DNA of 64,000 nt from Silicimonas sp. (GCA_022819605.1 JAJEGW010000208.1:78340-142339); one strand, 5' to 3'. Positions 19,999 to 28,895 are shown, numbered from the stretch's first letter. Translations and numbers: made by a program. The notes: generated by a model not told the origin, from the sequence alone.

Positions 19999-20045
19999 GG
20001 TTCGCTACCCCAAGATCGCAGGTTCAAATCCCGGTACGGCAACCA
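19999..20045 (+). pseudogene. degenerate 3' half of an initiator tRNA (tRNA-fMet-like)
   Basis: Directly after the DUF1285 stop codon lies a sequence that resembles the 3' half of an alphaproteobacterial initiator tRNA. It has a degenerate anticodon-arm segment, then GATCGCAGGTTCAAATCC at 20014-20031 (T-arm with the TTCAAAT loop), then an acceptor-like CGGCAACCA ending at 20045. From memory the intact gene reads GGTCGCAGGTTCAAATCC in the same place. The T-stem no longer pairs well, the anticodon is lost, and no 5' half lies upstream. It is therefore a remnant, perhaps left by integration of a mobile element into a tRNA gene. Confidence 0.55.
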
Positions 20046-20402
20046 CTTCTACTATGATTCGAAAGAACGTGCGAAATAACAATCAGTTAGGTCGACACGA
20101 GGGCGACGTTTCCTGCCTTTGGCTCTGAACGGACAGTGACCACCCGGAACACCTGTCGCTCGCCGCGACGAGGCAATCCCCGCATGGCAAAGAGAATGTA
20201 GCTGTCTTTCTTGATCCACCTGGTTCAAGGCCCATCGTGAACTTTCCGCCCTTGACTCGTTGCCTCAAGGTACTCGCGGTCGCGCATTCGATCCATGTCA
20301 ATGCGGCGGCTCATTTGAGTTTGCGTCGGGGCAGCGACAGGAGGACGGCATTGACCGAAGCGCTTTGCATCAATGCGTGTTCAGTGTTTTTGGGGCTTAT
20401 AT
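20046..20402. other. gene-free stretch beside tRNA and TnpB remnants
   Basis: No gene was recognised. The stretch is bounded by the tRNA-like fragment on the left and the end of the TnpB-like remnant on the right, and is probably residue of the same decayed mobile DNA. Confidence 0.4.
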
Positions 20403-20714
20403 TCATGACTGAAGTCCTTCAGCCGTATACCGTTCCGCGTCCTCGTCCGGCAACCCGGCGCGATAGTCTTCAAGAACACTCTCGGACGCACCGGGACGGC
20501 TCCTGGAGCCGATGACCCACCCGGCCACCGCCACTAGGCGATGGAGAATGTTCCGTGCCGCGTTGACATCGCGGCAACTTTGCGGACCTTGTGCGCTACT
20601 TTCCCGCCGGCACTCGCAGCCTTGCGGTTCAGTTGTTGAATGCGCCTGACCCTCTCCCGCGCATAATGCATGGGCAGAACGAAAGCGCAACACTTTTCCT
20701 CCATCTTTCAGCAA
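20403..20714 (-). pseudogene. remnant of an IS200/IS605-type TnpB gene (C-terminal part)
   Basis: The minus-strand frame contains CRDVNAARNILHR, which resembles the segment closing the RuvC/zinc-ribbon region of TnpB proteins (usually a Cys pair, then DVNAARNIL). After it comes a Gly- and Ser-rich tail ending EGLQS, with a palindrome across the final codons. Upstream the frame degenerates: the Cys-rich part is garbled and no RuvC core can be read, and the frame at 20629-20826 may be another piece. A full TnpB has about 350-450 residues, so this is at best a broken C-terminal fragment. The call rests on one motif and the palindrome. Confidence 0.4.
20409..20422. repeat. palindrome at the end of the TnpB-like remnant
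   Basis: CTGAAG and CTTCAG form a perfect 6-bp inverted repeat with a two-base centre, overlapping the last codons of the TnpB-like frame. IS200/IS605 elements carry such subterminal hairpins near the right end, which would fit the remnant. Confidence 0.45.
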
Positions 20715-20822
20715 AGTATGTAGATGCCGTGTTTTTCACCTTGGTCACGACCACATCCCAGAGCGATTGGAAATTCGAAGCGATTTGGAGAGCAGCGACA
20801 ACTGGCGTGCGATTGAGCTCGT

Positions 20823-22574
20823 TCACGTCTCCAGCAATTCGATCATCTCGTCGCGCATCACGAATTTCTGCGGCTTTCCGGTGACAGTCATTGGGAGTTC
20901 GTCAACAACCCGGAAGTGCGCCGGAATCTTGAAGTGGGCAATTTGTCCATTCAAAGCCTCCCGCAGCTCCGCTCCGGATGTCTCCATTCCGGGTTTCGCG
21001 ACAACCCAGGCACAGACTTGCTCTCCAAGTCTCTCGTCCGGAATGCCGAAAACCTGGGCGTCACTCACCTTCGGATGACGGATCAGGCATTCCTCGACCT
21101 CGCGCGGATAGATGTTCTCGCCGCCCCGGATGATCATGTCCTTGACGCGGCCGACGATCGAACAGAATCCCTCTTCATCAAAGGCAGCGAGATCGCCTGA
21201 GTGCATCCAGCCGTCCATGATGCTCTCGGCTGTCTTTTCATCTTCCTGCCAATACCCCTTCATGACGGAATAGCCGCGCGTGCAAAGTTCGCCATGAGCG
21301 CCGACCGGGACGATCCGGTTTTCACTGTCGATAATCTTGACTTCGAGATGGGGATGAACCCGTCCCACGGTTTCACATCGCTTGTCAGTGGGATCGTCAA
21401 CGAAGCTCTGGAATGACACCGGCGACGTTTCCGTCATGCCATAGGCGATCGTGACCTCGGTCATATTCATTTCCGAGTTGACGCGTTGCATGACGTCAAC
21501 CGGACAGGGGGCGCCTGCCATGATGCCGGTTCGCATGCTGGACAGGTCGCGCGGCTCTGTTTCAAGAGCCTCCAGCATCGCGACAAACATCGTCGGGACG
21601 CCGTAGACGGCCGTGCATCGCTCTCTGGCGAGGGCATCAAGCGTCTGGCCCGCATCGAATCCTGCACCGGGAAAGACCGCAGTAGCCCCTTTGCTGATCG
21701 CGCCCAGAACCCCCATGACCATGCCGAAGCAGTGATACAGCGGGACGGGGATGGCCAACCTGTCGGTTTCGGTCAGGTTGATCCGGTCGGTGACAAAACG
21801 GGCGTTGTTGATGATATTGTAGTGCGAGAGGGTCGCCCCCTTCGGTCTGCCGGTCGTTCCGGACGTGAATTGTATGTTGATTGCATCGTCGGGGGTGAGG
21901 GTCTTGTCGATCGCCGGCAGCCTCAGTTGCTGCGCGGGACCACCAAGCTTGCGGAGCTGTTCGAAGGAATACGCACCCGCCCCGGGCTCCTCCTCCAAAG
22001 TCACGACGCTGCGCAGGTGCGGAAGCCTGGCCGACTGGAGCCGTCCCGGTTCGCAGTCTTCAAGCTCAGGGGCGAGACTTCGTATCATGTCCGAATAGTC
22101 GGAGGTCTTGAACGACCTGGCCGCAATCAGCGCCTTGCACCCAACCTTGTTCAACGCGTATTCCAGTTCGCCCGAACGATACGCCGGGTTGATGTTCACC
22201 AGCAGGACACCCACCCGTGCGGTCGCGAACTGGGTCAGCACCCATTCGACCCGATTCGGTGACCAGATGCCCAGACGATCACCCTTGTTGAGGCCAAGCG
22301 CCAAAAGGCCGGACGCGATCTCATCCACCGCCCGGTCAAGATCATAGTAGCTCATCCTGACACCTTGCTCGCAGAACACGGCGGCATCGCGCGGACCAAA
22401 GCGTGAGACCGCTTCGCCCAGAAGTTGCGGAATGGTGACATAGGCCAGAGGCGGATGCGACGGGCCACGGACGTAGGACTGATTGTCCTGCGGGGCAATC
22501 GCCTCAACCGGTGCATCAGTCCATGCTTTCCAGTCACAAATTCGATTCGCCAGGCTTTCGTTCAGGATTGACAT
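20823..22574 (-). CDS. AMP-dependent acyl-CoA synthetase (fatty/aryl acid CoA ligase family)
   Basis: This 583-residue enzyme activates a carboxylic acid with ATP and CoA through an acyl-AMP intermediate. The phosphate-binding motif TSGTTGRPKG lies at 238-247, then IAYGMTETSP (adenine region), the hinge GRVKDMIIRGGENIYPREVE, and the C-terminal catalytic lysine in PMTVTGKPQKF. Its length and motifs fit medium- or long-chain and aryl-acid ligases, but the acid cannot be read from the sequence. The ATG at 22574 was chosen; the longer frame runs into the upstream amidase gene, which ends 14 bases before this start. It is the last gene of the amide-import operon, so its likely substrate is the acid freed by the amidase. 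Confidence 0.95.
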   Translation of the reverse strand: MSILNESLANRICDWKAWTDAPVEAIAPQDNQSYVRGPSHPPLAYVTIPQLLGEAVSRFGPRDAAVFCEQGVRMSYYDLDRAVDEIASGLLALGLNKGDRLGIWSPNRVEWVLTQFATARVGVLLVNINPAYRSGELEYALNKVGCKALIAARSFKTSDYSDMIRSLAPELEDCEPGRLQSARLPHLRSVVTLEEEPGAGAYSFEQLRKLGGPAQQLRLPAIDKTLTPDDAINIQFTSGTTGRPKGATLSHYNIINNARFVTDRINLTETDRLAIPVPLYHCFGMVMGVLGAISKGATAVFPGAGFDAGQTLDALARERCTAVYGVPTMFVAMLEALETEPRDLSSMRTGIMAGAPCPVDVMQRVNSEMNMTEVTIAYGMTETSPVSFQSFVDDPTDKRCETVGRVHPHLEVKIIDSENRIVPVGAHGELCTRGYSVMKGYWQEDEKTAESIMDGWMHSGDLAAFDEEGFCSIVGRVKDMIIRGGENIYPREVEECLIRHPKVSDAQVFGIPDERLGEQVCAWVVAKPGMETSGAELREALNGQIAHFKIPAHFRVVDELPMTVTGKPQKFVMRDEMIELLET

Positions 22575-22588
22575 GATGTTCCCCGGTC

Positions 22589-24943
22589 TTACATCGTCCG
22601 CCAGTCGCCGGATTGCTCGAAGGCATGTGCGGCCTGGTAGAGCTTCATCTCCCGGAACCTCTCGCCGACAAGCATCATGCCGATGGGCAGGCCTTCGCTC
22701 AGGCCGCACGGCACGTTCATGGCGGGCAGGCCACCGTTGAATGGTGCGGTGTTGCCGATCATTTCGAATGCACGCTGGACATAGAGGCTGATGGAGCAAT
22801 CCGCAGGCGGCACTTGCTGCGGCTTCATCGGCACGGTTGGCATCAACAACAGGTCGTGTTGCGCCAGCACGCCAGAGTAGACTTGGTTGACCTTGCGCAT
22901 CAGGTTCTGCGCCTTGCCGTAGAAGCGGCCGCGGTACTGCTCCTGGAAGAACTCGCCGAGGAACATGCAGACCTTGAGCGAATGGGTCAATTCATCGGCC
23001 CTGTTCCGCCACTGGGCCATGTGATCCATCATCGACGGCAGGAAGAGACCCCTGTAGTTCGTGCCACCGGAGTTTCCGAGCATCATGTGATCCTGCAATC
23101 CCTCGACCGTGATCGCCGTCCAGCAGTCAACCGCGAGATTGTGCTCCGGGATCGAGACTTCATCGACGTGTGCGCCAAGCTCCCGGAAGCGTTCGGCGGC
23201 GGCAAGCACCTTTTGGTCGACGTCCGCCTCGCTCTCGGTCCGGCGGAACCCTTCCTTGAGGATTGCAATTCGGAGCCCCTGCGCCCCGCGTCCCAAGGCT
23301 TCGGTATAGTGAAACGTTTGCGGACAGTTCTGGCGTGGATCGAGACCATCCTCGCCGGCAAGTACTTCGAGCAGCAAGGCGTTGTCTGCAACAGTGTTCG
23401 TCACCGGTCCGACATGGTCTATCGTCTGCTCGATCGGCATGACACCGGTGTACGGAACGAGCCCGTGCGTGGGCTTCATGCCGTAAACGCCGCAATTGGA
23501 GGACGGGATGCGGATCGAGCCTCCCTGATCCCCGGCGATCGCCATGTCGACTTCCCCGGCGGCAACCAGCGCCGCCGATCCTCCGGACGAGCCACCGGCC
23601 ATGAACCCGTGCTTCCAGGGGTTGTGGATCGGGCCCTTGGAACCGGTGTGTGATCCGCCCGAGAGGCAGAAGTTCTCGCAATGCGCCTTGCCGGCGATGA
23701 TTGCGCCAGCATCCAGCATCCGGGTGACGATGGTCGCGTCAATTTCCGGCGTGTAGCCTTCCATCACCGACGATCCGTTCATCATCGGCACGCCAGCCAG
23801 GCAGATCGTGTCCTTGAGTGCAACCCGCCTGCCACGCAACGGACCGTCCGGCGCCCCCTTGACCTCGGTCTTGACGTACCAGGCGTTGAGAGGGTTTTCC
23901 GAAGGATCCGGGAAGTGGCCCGGTGAACGTGGATAGCGCACAGGCGGCAGGTTGTCCGGCGTTGCGTCCAACCGATCATAGGCCTGGATGTAGGGTTCCA
24001 TGATTTCGGAATATTCGTGCAATTCCTCATCCGTAAGGCTCATGCCGAACCGGCTGGCCATGTTGCGCATCTGCGAAAGTGTCGGGCGTTTTACGGTCAT
24101 GTTGGTCACCAGGTTTTGGACAGCAGGTTGGCTCGGCAGGGCGGCAAGGGGTTCGGATTGCTTTCGCGGCTTGGGCGACGCTTGGTGCGGATTCCTTTGC
24201 CCTCGGGTCGAACGGGCGGTTCCGAACCCCAAGTACTGATCGACCTTGGCCTGGTCCGACAGGTCGGACTTTTGCAGCTCTCCAGTGATCCGGCCCCGCT
24301 CAATGACAAGAACCCGATCCGACAGCTCGGAGATGAAATCGAGATTCTGCTCGACCAGCAGGATGGAAAGTCCCCGGCCCTCGCGAAGGCGGAGAAGCGT
24401 CTCCCCGATCTCGTCGATGATCGAGGGCTGAATGCCTTCTGTCGGCTCGTCCAGAAGAAGAAAGTCCGGATCCCCCATCAGGCATCTTGCCAGGGCCAGC
24501 AATTGCTGTTCACCACCCGACAGCGCTGCACCCTGCCGGTCAGACAGCGTGCGAAGGCGCGAGAAATCCGAAAAGATGGTTTCCAGAACATCGCTCTCCG
24601 AAGTGCCGGCGTACTCATGCCAGGCAAAGCGTAGGTTGTCGCGCACCGTCAGCTGAGGGAATATGCCCCTTCCTTGGGGAACATATCCAACGCCAAGCCC
24701 GGCGCGTTCGTGGGGCGACATCCGGGTGACGTCTTCGGCGCGAAACCTGATCGTCCCGGATCCGGCGGGCAGAAAGCCCATGATGGTCTTCAGAAGCGTG
24801 GACTTGCCCATTCCGTTATGGCCAAGAATGCCGACGACCTCGTTCTCGGCGACCGAGAAGTCGATGCCATGCAGGATCGGCACCCTTCCATATCCACCCG
24901 CGAGCCCCATGACTTCCAGCACATCTGCAACGCCTTCGTTCAT
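22589..24943 (-). CDS. fusion of LivF-type ABC ATPase and amidase-signature amidase
   Basis: One uninterrupted 784-codon frame joins two proteins. Residues 1-245 are a branched-chain/amide-type LivF ATPase: Walker A GHNGMGKST 41-49, signature LSGGEQQ 141-147, Walker B FLLLDEP 161-167, and the LivF-style VEQN in place of the H-loop. Residues about 246-281 are a Pro-, Gln- and Lys-rich linker. Residues 282-784 are a complete amidase with the triad Lys377 (VALKDT), cis-Ser452 (GGSSGGSA) and nucleophile Ser476 (DQGGSIR). The enzyme should hydrolyse an amide to an acid and ammonia in the cytoplasm while attached to the importer. The ATG at 24943 is one base after the LivG stop, which fixes the start. 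An internal ATG at 24100 could also yield amidase alone, but it has only a weak ribosome site. Confidence 0.93.
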   Translation of the reverse strand: MNEGVADVLEVMGLAGGYGRVPILHGIDFSVAENEVVGILGHNGMGKSTLLKTIMGFLPAGSGTIRFRAEDVTRMSPHERAGLGVGYVPQGRGIFPQLTVRDNLRFAWHEYAGTSESDVLETIFSDFSRLRTLSDRQGAALSGGEQQLLALARCLMGDPDFLLLDEPTEGIQPSIIDEIGETLLRLREGRGLSILLVEQNLDFISELSDRVLVIERGRITGELQKSDLSDQAKVDQYLGFGTARSTRGQRNPHQASPKPRKQSEPLAALPSQPAVQNLVTNMTVKRPTLSQMRNMASRFGMSLTDEELHEYSEIMEPYIQAYDRLDATPDNLPPVRYPRSPGHFPDPSENPLNAWYVKTEVKGAPDGPLRGRRVALKDTICLAGVPMMNGSSVMEGYTPEIDATIVTRMLDAGAIIAGKAHCENFCLSGGSHTGSKGPIHNPWKHGFMAGGSSGGSAALVAAGEVDMAIAGDQGGSIRIPSSNCGVYGMKPTHGLVPYTGVMPIEQTIDHVGPVTNTVADNALLLEVLAGEDGLDPRQNCPQTFHYTEALGRGAQGLRIAILKEGFRRTESEADVDQKVLAAAERFRELGAHVDEVSIPEHNLAVDCWTAITVEGLQDHMMLGNSGGTNYRGLFLPSMMDHMAQWRNRADELTHSLKVCMFLGEFFQEQYRGRFYGKAQNLMRKVNQVYSGVLAQHDLLLMPTVPMKPQQVPPADCSISLYVQRAFEMIGNTAPFNGGLPAMNVPCGLSEGLPIGMMLVGERFREMKLYQAAHAFEQSGDWRTM

Positions 24944-24944
24944 C

Positions 24945-25661
24945 TCAGGACTTCTTTCCAAGATAGACATTTCGCACCACGGGATCGGACATGACACGAT
25001 CCACGTGGTCCTCCATCAGCACCTTGCCCTGATGAAAGACCGTCACCGTCTTTGCGATCGAACGAATGAACTGCATGTCGTGCTCGACAATGATGAGCGC
25101 GGCTTGCCTGTTCAGTTCATGGATGATTCCCGTCATCCGTTCGACTTCTTCGGCGCCCAGGCCGGCGGCAGGTTCGTCGAGCAAGATGAGCCAAGGATCG
25201 CCAACGGCAACCAGCCCGAGCTCCACGCGTTGCCTCTCCCCATGTGCCAGCCGACCCAACTCGTCCCTCGCAATTGGCCCCAGGGCCAAGAAGTCGATGA
25301 TCTCCTGCGTCTTGCGATCGGCCTCCCGAGAGTCATGAAACCGCCGCGCGGCAAGCCAGATGTTCTCATGAACACTGAGGGAGTCCATGACATTGGGTGT
25401 CTGGGTCTTCATCCCGACACCAAGCGAGGCGATCTGGTGCGGCATCCATCCGGTGGTCTCGATGCCGCGCATGTACACGTCGCCTTCGGTCGGGGACTGC
25501 AGGCCTGTGACGCACTTGAAGAAGGTGGACTTTCCCGCACCGTTCGGGCCGATCAGGCATCGAAGCTCGCGGGCCCGAAGCTTGAAGTCCACCCTGTTCG
25601 CCGCGACGACGCCGCCAAAGCGCATCGTGAGTCCCTGGGTTTCGAGAGCGACTTCAGCCAT
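24945..25661 (-). CDS. LivG/UrtD-type ABC transporter ATP-binding protein
   Basis: This 238-residue ATPase has Walker A GPNGAGKST near 38-46, a Q-loop in MKTQTPNVMDSL, a divergent signature LAHGERQRVELG, Walker B LILLDEPAAGL and the switch histidine in IIVEHDMQF. This resembles the UrtD/LivG subunits of urea, amide and branched-chain amino-acid importers. It would pair with the LivF half of the fused protein to drive the LivH-LivM permease. Its start overlaps the LivM gene by 8 bases, and its stop lies one base before the fused gene, so all three are tightly coupled. Confidence 0.95.
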   Translation of the reverse strand: MAEVALETQGLTMRFGGVVAANRVDFKLRARELRCLIGPNGAGKSTFFKCVTGLQSPTEGDVYMRGIETTGWMPHQIASLGVGMKTQTPNVMDSLSVHENIWLAARRFHDSREADRKTQEIIDFLALGPIARDELGRLAHGERQRVELGLVAVGDPWLILLDEPAAGLGAEEVERMTGIIHELNRQAALIIVEHDMQFIRSIAKTVTVFHQGKVLMEDHVDRVMSDPVVRNVYLGKKS

Positions 25662-26691
25662 TCAGCCGCTCCCGGTGCCGCAATCGGCGCCGCTGACGAG
25701 TGCGTCCGGGCGGTCTTCGCTCGAAGCTGACTTTCCAAAGCCCTGACAGGGCCGGAACGACGCCCTTGGGCAGGAAAAGCACGAAGAGCACCAGGACTAG
25801 GCCTGTGACGAGGGCGTTGTCGACGATGGCCTGCTGCCCAAGCAGGAACTTGAGGTAGGCAAGGCCAGCCGCGCCAAGAACGGGCCCAAGGCGGGTCCCA
25901 AGCCCTCCGACGATGCACCAGATGATGATTTCAGCCGACTGGCTCAGGGAAAACAGGTTGGGCGTGACGATCTCGGCCCAATTTGCGAACAGCCCGCCGG
26001 CCAGGCCGGCAATGGCGGCTCCGATGACGAACATCACGGTCTTCCGCGCCCGCACGTCGTAGCCCATGAGCGACATGCGGATTTCGTTTTCGCGAATGCC
26101 CACGGCGATGCGTCCAAAGCTCGACCGGAGCAGGACGGTTACGAGCAGGTAAACGAAGCCCAGCAAGACGGCGCAAACATAGAAGTAGCTGTCACCCCAG
26201 ATGTAAGCGTCCGGCTTGCCTGGCACGTTCAATGTCTGGAAGCCGGGAATGCCATTGAATCCGCCCAGCCGGGCGTTGCCGATCATGTATTGCGGGCCGG
26301 CGGTCGAATTGATGACCTTGAACAGGATCAGGGTGACAACCAGGGTGATGACGCCCAGGTAGACGTCGTTGAGGCGCCCGTAGAACATCATCGCACCCAG
26401 GAGCACGGCGAAGACTGCCGGAACCAGTACGGCCAGAAGCATCGGAATGGTGCTTTCGCCAATGTTGATCGCGGAAATCGCGTAGGCATATGCGCCCAAT
26501 CCGAAGAACGCCGCCTGGCCAAAGCAGAGGATGCCCCCGAAGCCCCAGATCAGTCCGAGACTCAGGCCCAACATGCCATATATTGCCAAGACGGTGAGCG
26601 TGTAGGTGCCGATGATCAAAGGCAGCACCAGGATCAGAGCACCCGTGACGACGGCAATTGCAATGGCATCCCTTTTCAGGTCGCCGGGCAT
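25654..26691 (-). CDS. LivM/UrtC-type ABC transporter permease
   Basis: This 345-residue inner-membrane protein has about nine hydrophobic helices and the LivM-family features GFGGILCFGQAAFFGLGAY and, in the cytoplasmic coupling loop, RSSFGRIAVGIRENEIRMSL. The C-terminal tail is short and rich in Arg (RRPPGRTRQRRRLRHRERL). It forms half of the transmembrane channel with the LivH protein. Its ATG overlaps the stop of the LivH gene (TAATG), and its 3' end overlaps the LivG gene. Confidence 0.95.
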   Translation of the reverse strand: MPGDLKRDAIAIAVVTGALILVLPLIIGTYTLTVLAIYGMLGLSLGLIWGFGGILCFGQAAFFGLGAYAYAISAINIGESTIPMLLAVLVPAVFAVLLGAMMFYGRLNDVYLGVITLVVTLILFKVINSTAGPQYMIGNARLGGFNGIPGFQTLNVPGKPDAYIWGDSYFYVCAVLLGFVYLLVTVLLRSSFGRIAVGIRENEIRMSLMGYDVRARKTVMFVIGAAIAGLAGGLFANWAEIVTPNLFSLSQSAEIIIWCIVGGLGTRLGPVLGAAGLAYLKFLLGQQAIVDNALVTGLVLVLFVLFLPKGVVPALSGLWKVSFERRPPGRTRQRRRLRHRERLNG

Positions 26692-27557
26692 TACAGCTTG
26701 CCCTTGAAGAACGTGCCTGTGACGCCCTGTGGCAGGATCCTGAGCAGGACGACTGCCGCGACAAGCAGCGCGACTTCGCCGATGACCGGCGAGATGGCAA
26801 AGGTGAAGATCTGGTTCACCGCACCGAAGAAGCTGGCGCTCGCAAACAGCCCGGCGACAAGGGACGGACCGCCCGCAATGACGGTGATGAACGCCTTGGC
26901 AATGTACGCGCCGCCAGATGTCGGAACGAGCCCGACCAAGGGTGCAAGGACTGCGCCAGCCAATCCGGACAACGCGGAGCCACAGAAAAACGTTGCCATG
27001 TAGACGCGGTCGGGGCTGTAGCCCAATGCCGCCGCCATGTCCGGCCTTTGCATCGTGCCGCGGGCAACAAGACCGGCACGCGTGCCTTTCAGCACCGCAA
27101 GCATCGCGACAAGCAGCAATGCCGAGACGACTATGATGAAGAAATTGTAGCCATTGACCTGGTAGTTTCCGATGGCGAAGCCAGCGATCGGTGTTGAAAT
27201 GCCGGTCGTCGTGTTCCCGAAAATCATCGTGGCGAGACCTATGAAAAAAAGGCTCAGGCCCCAGGTCGCCAGCATCGTGTCAACCAGGCGCCCGTAGAGA
27301 TGGCGAATCACGAGCCGTTCAACGACAAGACCGATCAGTCCGACGACAACGGGTGCAATCACCAGCATGGCAACGAAGACGTTCATGCCGAGATTGACTG
27401 CCGTGATCGTCGCGTATCCGCCCATCATCATGAACTCGCCATGGGCGAGGTTGATCACCTTGATCATTCCGAACACGATGGCCAGCCCGGCGCTAATGAG
27501 GATCAGCGAGGCGACCCCGTAGAGCATTTCGACAAGGACGACGACGTACAGGTCCAT
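26691..27557 (-). CDS. LivH/UrtB-type ABC transporter permease
   Basis: This 288-residue inner-membrane protein starts MDLYVVVLVEMLYGVASL and shows the LivH-family signature INLAHGEFMMMGGY, the loop segment ALGYSPDRVYMATF, and about eight hydrophobic helices. The open frame begins 44 codons earlier, but that part is Arg-rich and lies in the intergenic region. The ATG at 27557 is the family start. It forms the channel with the LivM protein, whose ATG overlaps its stop codon. Confidence 0.95.
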   Translation of the reverse strand: MDLYVVVLVEMLYGVASLILISAGLAIVFGMIKVINLAHGEFMMMGGYATITAVNLGMNVFVAMLVIAPVVVGLIGLVVERLVIRHLYGRLVDTMLATWGLSLFFIGLATMIFGNTTTGISTPIAGFAIGNYQVNGYNFFIIVVSALLLVAMLAVLKGTRAGLVARGTMQRPDMAAALGYSPDRVYMATFFCGSALSGLAGAVLAPLVGLVPTSGGAYIAKAFITVIAGGPSLVAGLFASASFFGAVNQIFTFAISPVIGEVALLVAAVVLLRILPQGVTGTFFKGKL

Positions 27558-27596
27558 TGGCACAGGGATCCGTCGGAAGGGAGCGTCATTTCTCGC

Positions 27597-27616
27597 GGGG
27601 CGACGGCTGCCGCCCC
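27597..27616 (-). promoter_or_regulatory. GC-rich hairpin between binding-protein and permease genes
   Basis: GGGGCG and CGCCCC pair around an 8-base loop, 20 bases after the binding-protein stop. No T-run follows on the minus strand, so it is more likely an mRNA stabiliser or attenuator than a full terminator. Such a hairpin would give more binding protein than permease. Confidence 0.5.
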
Positions 27617-27636
27617 GGCCGGGTCCTCGGACGCGA

Positions 27637-28857
27637 TCAGATCTGGATTTCGTACTGCGTGTTGTCGTCCGGGTTGGCCTGCAGATCACAGACCGCCTGC
27701 GTGTCGATTGGCTGACGTTGCGGCAAGGTCTCGATCACGCGCATGCCCTGATCCTCAATCTCCATGATGTGGACGTCAAGAACGGCGTGGTGCGTTTTTG
27801 GGTCGACCGTCACCGTGCCCGCGGGACCGCCAATGGAAAGGCCGGTTTCCAGTGCAGCGATCACGGCCTCTCGATCCGGCGAACCTGCCTGACGCACAGC
27901 CTCTGCCCAGGTCATGACACCTTGGTAGTTCGACACGGCGATCTCGTGGATCAGGCTGCTGTCGCCGTACGCCGCCGACCAGCGTTCCTTGAACGCGTTG
28001 TTTGCAGGCGTGTCGAGTTCCTGGCTGTAATTGTATGCGACCATGATCCCGTTGCCTTCCTCGGGCGTCAGCACCTTGTGCTCGTTGCCGACGCCCATGG
28101 TGGTCGAAGCCAGCGGGATGCGATCCTTCATGCCGGCTGCCGCCCATTGACGGAAGAAGGACAGGTGAGCACCGCCAACGAGCGGTGCGATGACTAGGTC
28201 GGGGCCGACTGTCTGGATCTTGGCTATTGTCGAGCCGAAGTCGCTTACATCCAGCGGGAAAAAGTCAACGCCCACGGTCTCGCCACCATTGTCAGCAACG
28301 AATTTCTGGATCCAGCGCGCCGTGATCTGCCCATAGTTGTAGTCGGCGGCAAGGATGTAGACCGCCTTGCCCGACTTACCCATTGCATAAGGCACAAGGG
28401 CCTCGACCTGTTGGGCGGGCGTGACGCCGTTGATGAAAATGTTCCTGTCGCAGACGCCGCCTTCATAAAGGACGTTGTAGAAGTAGAGCGTCCGGCTCTT
28501 GCGCATGGTCTGGCGGATCGCTTCGCGCGAGGCCGAAAGGATGCCGCCATGCACGACATCCACCTGATCCCGCCGGGTCAGCTGCTGCCCGTACTGCGAA
28601 TACAGCGCCATGTCGGACTGGGTGTCGTAGGCGATAACCTCAACCTGCATGCCAAGCAGGCCCCCGGCCGCGTTGATTTCATCAACGGCGAGGCGCATGG
28701 CCATGTCCATCGGTGTGCCGTAGGCATCGAAGATGCCCGATGTGTCCAGTATCGAGCCGAGCTTGATCCTGTCGGCGGCCACGGCCGCACTGGGCAGCAT
28801 GGACGTGCTTGCGACCGCCGCCGCGCTGCTCAAGAATGTGCGACGATTCAGTGACAT
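27637..28857 (-). CDS. amide/urea-type ABC transporter substrate-binding protein
   Basis: This 406-residue periplasmic protein belongs to the Peripla_BP family of AmiC, FmdD and UrtA: IKLGSILDTSGIFDAYG after the signal, then INAAGGLLGMQVEVIAYD, YFYNVLYEGGVCDRN and YILAADYNYGQ. The N-terminus NRRTFLSSAAAVAST is a twin-arginine-like signal with a probable cut after AVA near residue 27. The ATG at 28857 has ribosome site GGGAGGAA at good spacing; the ATG two codons earlier lies too close to it. The ligand class is probably urea or an amide rather than an amino acid, given the relatives and the downstream amidase. It follows the flotillin gene by 38 bases. Confidence 0.93.
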   Translation of the reverse strand: MSLNRRTFLSSAAAVASTSMLPSAAVAADRIKLGSILDTSGIFDAYGTPMDMAMRLAVDEINAAGGLLGMQVEVIAYDTQSDMALYSQYGQQLTRRDQVDVVHGGILSASREAIRQTMRKSRTLYFYNVLYEGGVCDRNIFINGVTPAQQVEALVPYAMGKSGKAVYILAADYNYGQITARWIQKFVADNGGETVGVDFFPLDVSDFGSTIAKIQTVGPDLVIAPLVGGAHLSFFRQWAAAGMKDRIPLASTTMGVGNEHKVLTPEEGNGIMVAYNYSQELDTPANNAFKERWSAAYGDSSLIHEIAVSNYQGVMTWAEAVRQAGSPDREAVIAALETGLSIGGPAGTVTVDPKTHHAVLDVHIMEIEDQGMRVIETLPQRQPIDTQAVCDLQANPDDNTQYEIQI

Positions 28858-28895
28858 GTGCATTTCCTCCCTATTGTCATCCGAATTGGATTGCT

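Noticed and set aside
19999..20045. Intact tRNA gene
   Set aside because: Only a degenerate 3' half is present; no 5' half, no anticodon, poor T-stem.
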